From Cercozoa sp. M6MM (taxonomy: Eukaryota > Endomyxa: Ascetosporea), in assembly GCA_040357565.1 (NCBI GenBank), contig JBDODJ010000087.1: a stretch of DNA of 44,540 nucleotides, one strand, 5' to 3'. The notes beneath the pieces were generated by a model. The model saw only the letters and a program-made list of their open reading frames with translations, did no database searches and was not told the DNA's origin. This document shows positions 41,570 to 44,540 of the stretch, in pieces. Positions within the stretch are counted from its first letter, which is position 1. Every line of letters starts with the position of its first letter. A program made the translations under genes and the position numbers.

Positions 41570-44490
41570 ATGGTGTCCTTCCTGAGGAGGACAACGCTAA
41601 CACTATGCTCATCACTATCCTCGCCTGCCGTTCCAACCCCTAGCGCACTCGAGTCAATTCTAGTGGAAGCGAGTTTGTTTTGCCAACTTGACGCAATTTA
41701 TTTTCGTATCCGCGCGGAGCTTGCAGGGAAAACCCTGCTTTAGTAACCGATTGGCTCGAGTTTTTGACCTTTCTAGAGCAGATGCTACATACTTGTGCGA
41801 ATCTCCTGTGAAGCTTGGTTTTCAGTCATTTCCAATCGAAGTGGAGTCTATGCAATCTCAATTCGAGGCTTTGTTCTCGAGCATCGTGGTGCAGCCCTTT
41901 GCGTCCTTGACCTCACTGGTGTTTCAGGTAGTGCTCTACGTGTTCCTTGAGCCACATGAAGTCTGGTCACTTCAGTTACCGCTGTTCTTTGGTAAATTAT
42001 ATCAAACGTTGTTTCTTTTTTTCTGTCGTTTCACATAATTATGACCTGTAGAAGTTGCTGTGGTGACAGCGCTGGTTGCTACCTTCATATCCTGCTTTCG
42101 TCACGAAAGACAGCTCCGCTTGCACGCGTTTCGCAGCAACTCCGACGTGTTCTTCAGCAATGTGGCGAAAGGCTTCGTGGCGGCAGTCCGATCACTTTTC
42201 CGCAAGAGATCAATTGCAACCGACTCGGAGACGATATTTGGCGCAGAAAGGGGTGCTGTCGATGTCGATGTCAACTTTGTATATGACACGCACTTGCGCA
42301 CCACCGCTCTTGTTTCGTTCCTGTGCGCCTGCGGGTTCGCTTACTTCATCGACTGCATCGAGTTACTCGAAACTCATGTTCCCGTCACCTACGCGTGGCA
42401 CTTGGTGGTTCGTACCCCCACGTACGACATTCCTTTAGTAAGAACCACTTTGGTAGGAAAACTGTTGTGTGCGAAAATTTTAAATGTTGGTTGATGATAG
42501 GTGCGAGTTGGTCTAAAAGCAGCATTGCTTTACAACATTCTCGAACTGACAGATCAGGTACTAAAATAAACCAGTAGTTTTTCAGTCTCAAACTGCCAAC
42601 TCCATTAATCGCAGATGATGGCACTGCGCGGGCGAAGTTCACCCGCAAACGAAACCGACAGATTCGGCCAGCGCAATGCCTTTCCTTTCGAAATTCGTCC
42701 CATCTGCGATGGCTTGCTGTTCGCAATGATCCAGACTTGCCTCGATGTGTCGGCACGACTCTGCGGCATGTGGACCTATGAACTGGTACGGCGCAAAGCT
42801 GATTACTTAGAACCACCAGCTTGTTTGTATTGTATGTAAATTGCTCATTTAGAGGCCCTTCACTAGCTTTTTCGGCGTCCCGTTTTTGCACATTGTGCAC
42901 ATGCAGCTCAGTGGCACAATGTGGTCATTCGCAGTCCGCCATGCGCGAATTTTAGTGAACACTTCGACGGCAAGCAGACAGTGCTTATCGATCTTTCGCC
43001 ATGGGCGCCGTGTTCGCTTAGTGTCGCTCACGAAACTGGACTCTCACCAAAGCCTCCATGAACACGCGGAACACGCGGAAGCAGAACCGTACTTCTCAGA
43101 GTCACTGTCTTCTCTTCTTTCCGTGGACAGCGAGACTTCCAAAGACAACCGCACCGGCAAGGTAGAAAAGCTCCTGGCGCACCGTTGTCTTCGGATCTGC
43201 GCCAAAGATGCAACAATTTCGAGAACGACGCGAGTGCATCGACAAACTTCAATGCTGTCTCCGTTTCTCTACGCTGCAAAGTTCATTTCTAGTCTTAAAC
43301 AGAGTCATCGTGACGACGCTCGGCGCGGAGACGAACTCATCGGCCAAGCCACGGTTCCACCGCGAACGAAGAGATCGGTAGCTATAGGTAAAGATAGCAG
43401 CAAGCGCTGCGAGGGTCGACCGCGAGTTCGTCGGCACCATTTTCTCACGTTTGATGCCCGAGGTTCATACTATAGTCAGCGTTCTATTTTCGAAATCACT
43501 CGCTTTAGAGGTACAGTAAAACATCATGCGGGTGCCATTGAGACAAGTTAGCCCATCGTGATATTAAGTCTAGGCATTATCTTGACATCATCGTGGTTCT
43601 CGCTGCGCCACCCCAGCGGTAAGTATCTGTGCGTGAAGAAAAATCAGTTCTACGCATCAAAGTCGCACTCAAATGCTGCTCGTTGGTTGTATTCTTTTCA
43701 CGGCGTAACGCACGGCATGAGTGTCTTCTCATTTCGACTCGCAGACAGTGCGATTGGCGAGTATATGCTGTGCGCCAGTCCACAAGGAGAACTCTGCAAC
43801 CCGTCAGAAGCGTCGGCGCAGAACTCTCTCTTTGGCCTGCTTTCAGCAGACGATGGCGAACGCGTTCAGTTTGAAAAGGCCGTTCCAAACCACTGGTTGT
43901 GGATCGACTCGTTGAGATTCTGCCTGCAATACACAGGACTGGCAGCGGTGGTGGCTGCGGTCTCGTTTGTGATATGTGAGGCAGGCTTGTTGATGCAACC
44001 GATTCAAGTTATCCCTCCATGGCTACTGGCCGCAGGTTTGATATCCACTGCATTGTACTTGACGGCACGTAGTTGGCGTTCGCTTGTTGAAGAGGACCGT
44101 GTCAACTACAAACTACAGTTCTTCAGTTCTTTCAAGAAAACCTCTATCGACAGTGCGTTTCTTTTCTGATTTCAAGATGAAACATACAAAGCATACAGTG
44201 TATTTTACTTGAGCTGGCGTGTTCTGGCAGTTACGTTGTTCGTACCTGTTGTATTTGTGCTGCACACATGGAACAATGTACGACACACCTCATCTAACCA
44301 ACTGTTCTTATACACACTCATATAACTTTGTGGCTTGGTTAGTTGCTGTCGCTACCGCAAACGTTTTACCATCCATACCTCATTTCACTGGTCTTCGTTC
44401 AAGCGATCTTGTCAGTGTTACCATTTGTCTCTCGCGTGATTGTCGTCTCCATGCCAGAATATCCAATGACGCCCAACGATCAAACAGTGG

Positions 44491-44540
<50 letters not shown>
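41570..44540 (+). CDS. Multi-pass membrane protein of unknown family, truncated by window end
   Basis: Hydrophobic segments include FASLTSLVFQVVLYVFLEP, EVAVVTALVATFISCFRHER, TTALVSFLCACGFAYFI, ICDGLLFAMIQTCLDV, LAAVVAAVSFVICEAGLLM, PPWLLAAGLISTALYLTA and YLSWRVLAVTLFVPVVFVL, so at least seven membrane passes. Between them lie soluble loops; one, SLRHPSGKYLCVKKNQFYAS with NAARW, has the look of a small beta-trefoil-like domain. In-phase introns link the parts: the donor at the end of QLPLFF joins EVAVVT, and the join from ITRFRG to IILTSSWFSL gives one long frame. The start is weak: ATG 41570 (MVSFLRRTTLTL) joins in phase 0 only through a GTGGAA donor. One proposed intron near 44150 would be only 24 bases, so that junction is doubtful. 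The last exon ends before a CA-repeat intron running off the window. No family was recognised; two adjacent genes cannot be excluded. Confidence 0.55.
44497..44540. repeat. (CA)n microsatellite at window end
   Basis: At least 22 CA units running to the last base, directly after a GTAAC donor of the membrane-protein gene. The repeat continues beyond the window. Confidence 0.95.

Overview
This is nuclear DNA from an intron-rich, compact eukaryotic genome. Nearly every gene is split by many short GT-AG introns, mostly about 45-75 bases, which often begin GTA and end CAG or TAG. TAA, TAG and TGA all end genes here, so the code looks standard. A complete kinesin-2 accessory subunit (KAP3) implies a cell with a cilium or flagellum. 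A VCA-type Arp2/3 activator implies branched-actin motility or membrane traffic. The host is most likely a flagellated protist or similar small-genome eukaryote; I cannot place it in a phylum from sequence alone. I saw no virus-like element, transposon, CRISPR array, tRNA or rRNA.

Layout from left to right. 1-3550 (-): mitochondrion-type DEAD-box RNA helicase, cut by the window edge. 3736-6257 (+): DnaQ-like 3'-5' exonuclease with a long disordered, Gln/Asn-rich N-terminus. 6812-8676 (-): VCA-type actin nucleation promoter. 9076-15853 (+): SMC5, with about 30 introns. 16183-16696 (-): small Ser-rich protein. 17296-18111 (+): secreted-type cupin. 18296-20956 (+): APC-superfamily amino-acid transporter. 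21059-26585 (+): very large propeller-like and helical protein with a disordered tail. 26866-30427 (-): KAP3. 31138-31942 (+): small basic coiled-coil protein. 32115-34290 (+): L-2-hydroxyglutarate dehydrogenase-like FAD oxidoreductase. 34563-36528 (+): triple-BRCT protein. 37213-41349 (+): endoplasmin (GRP94). 41570-44540 (+): multi-pass membrane protein running off the window.

The genes are a normal mixed nuclear set rather than an operon or island. The themes are genome maintenance (SMC5, exonuclease, BRCT protein), cilium (KAP3, perhaps the large propeller protein), cytoskeleton, ER folding, transport and metabolite repair. Three head-to-head pairs share short 5' regions: helicase/exonuclease (185 bases), actin promoter/SMC5 (399) and KAP3/basic coiled coil (710).

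The most striking non-coding pattern is in the introns. Several genes carry introns built of C-rich TTTACCCC-like stretches, always on the sense strand whichever way the gene points. Others hold long CA/GT, TTCC or TATC microsatellites. Two 10-N assembly gaps sit inside GT repeats. Exon joins were inferred by eye from reading-frame and splice-phase agreement, so individual boundaries may be off.
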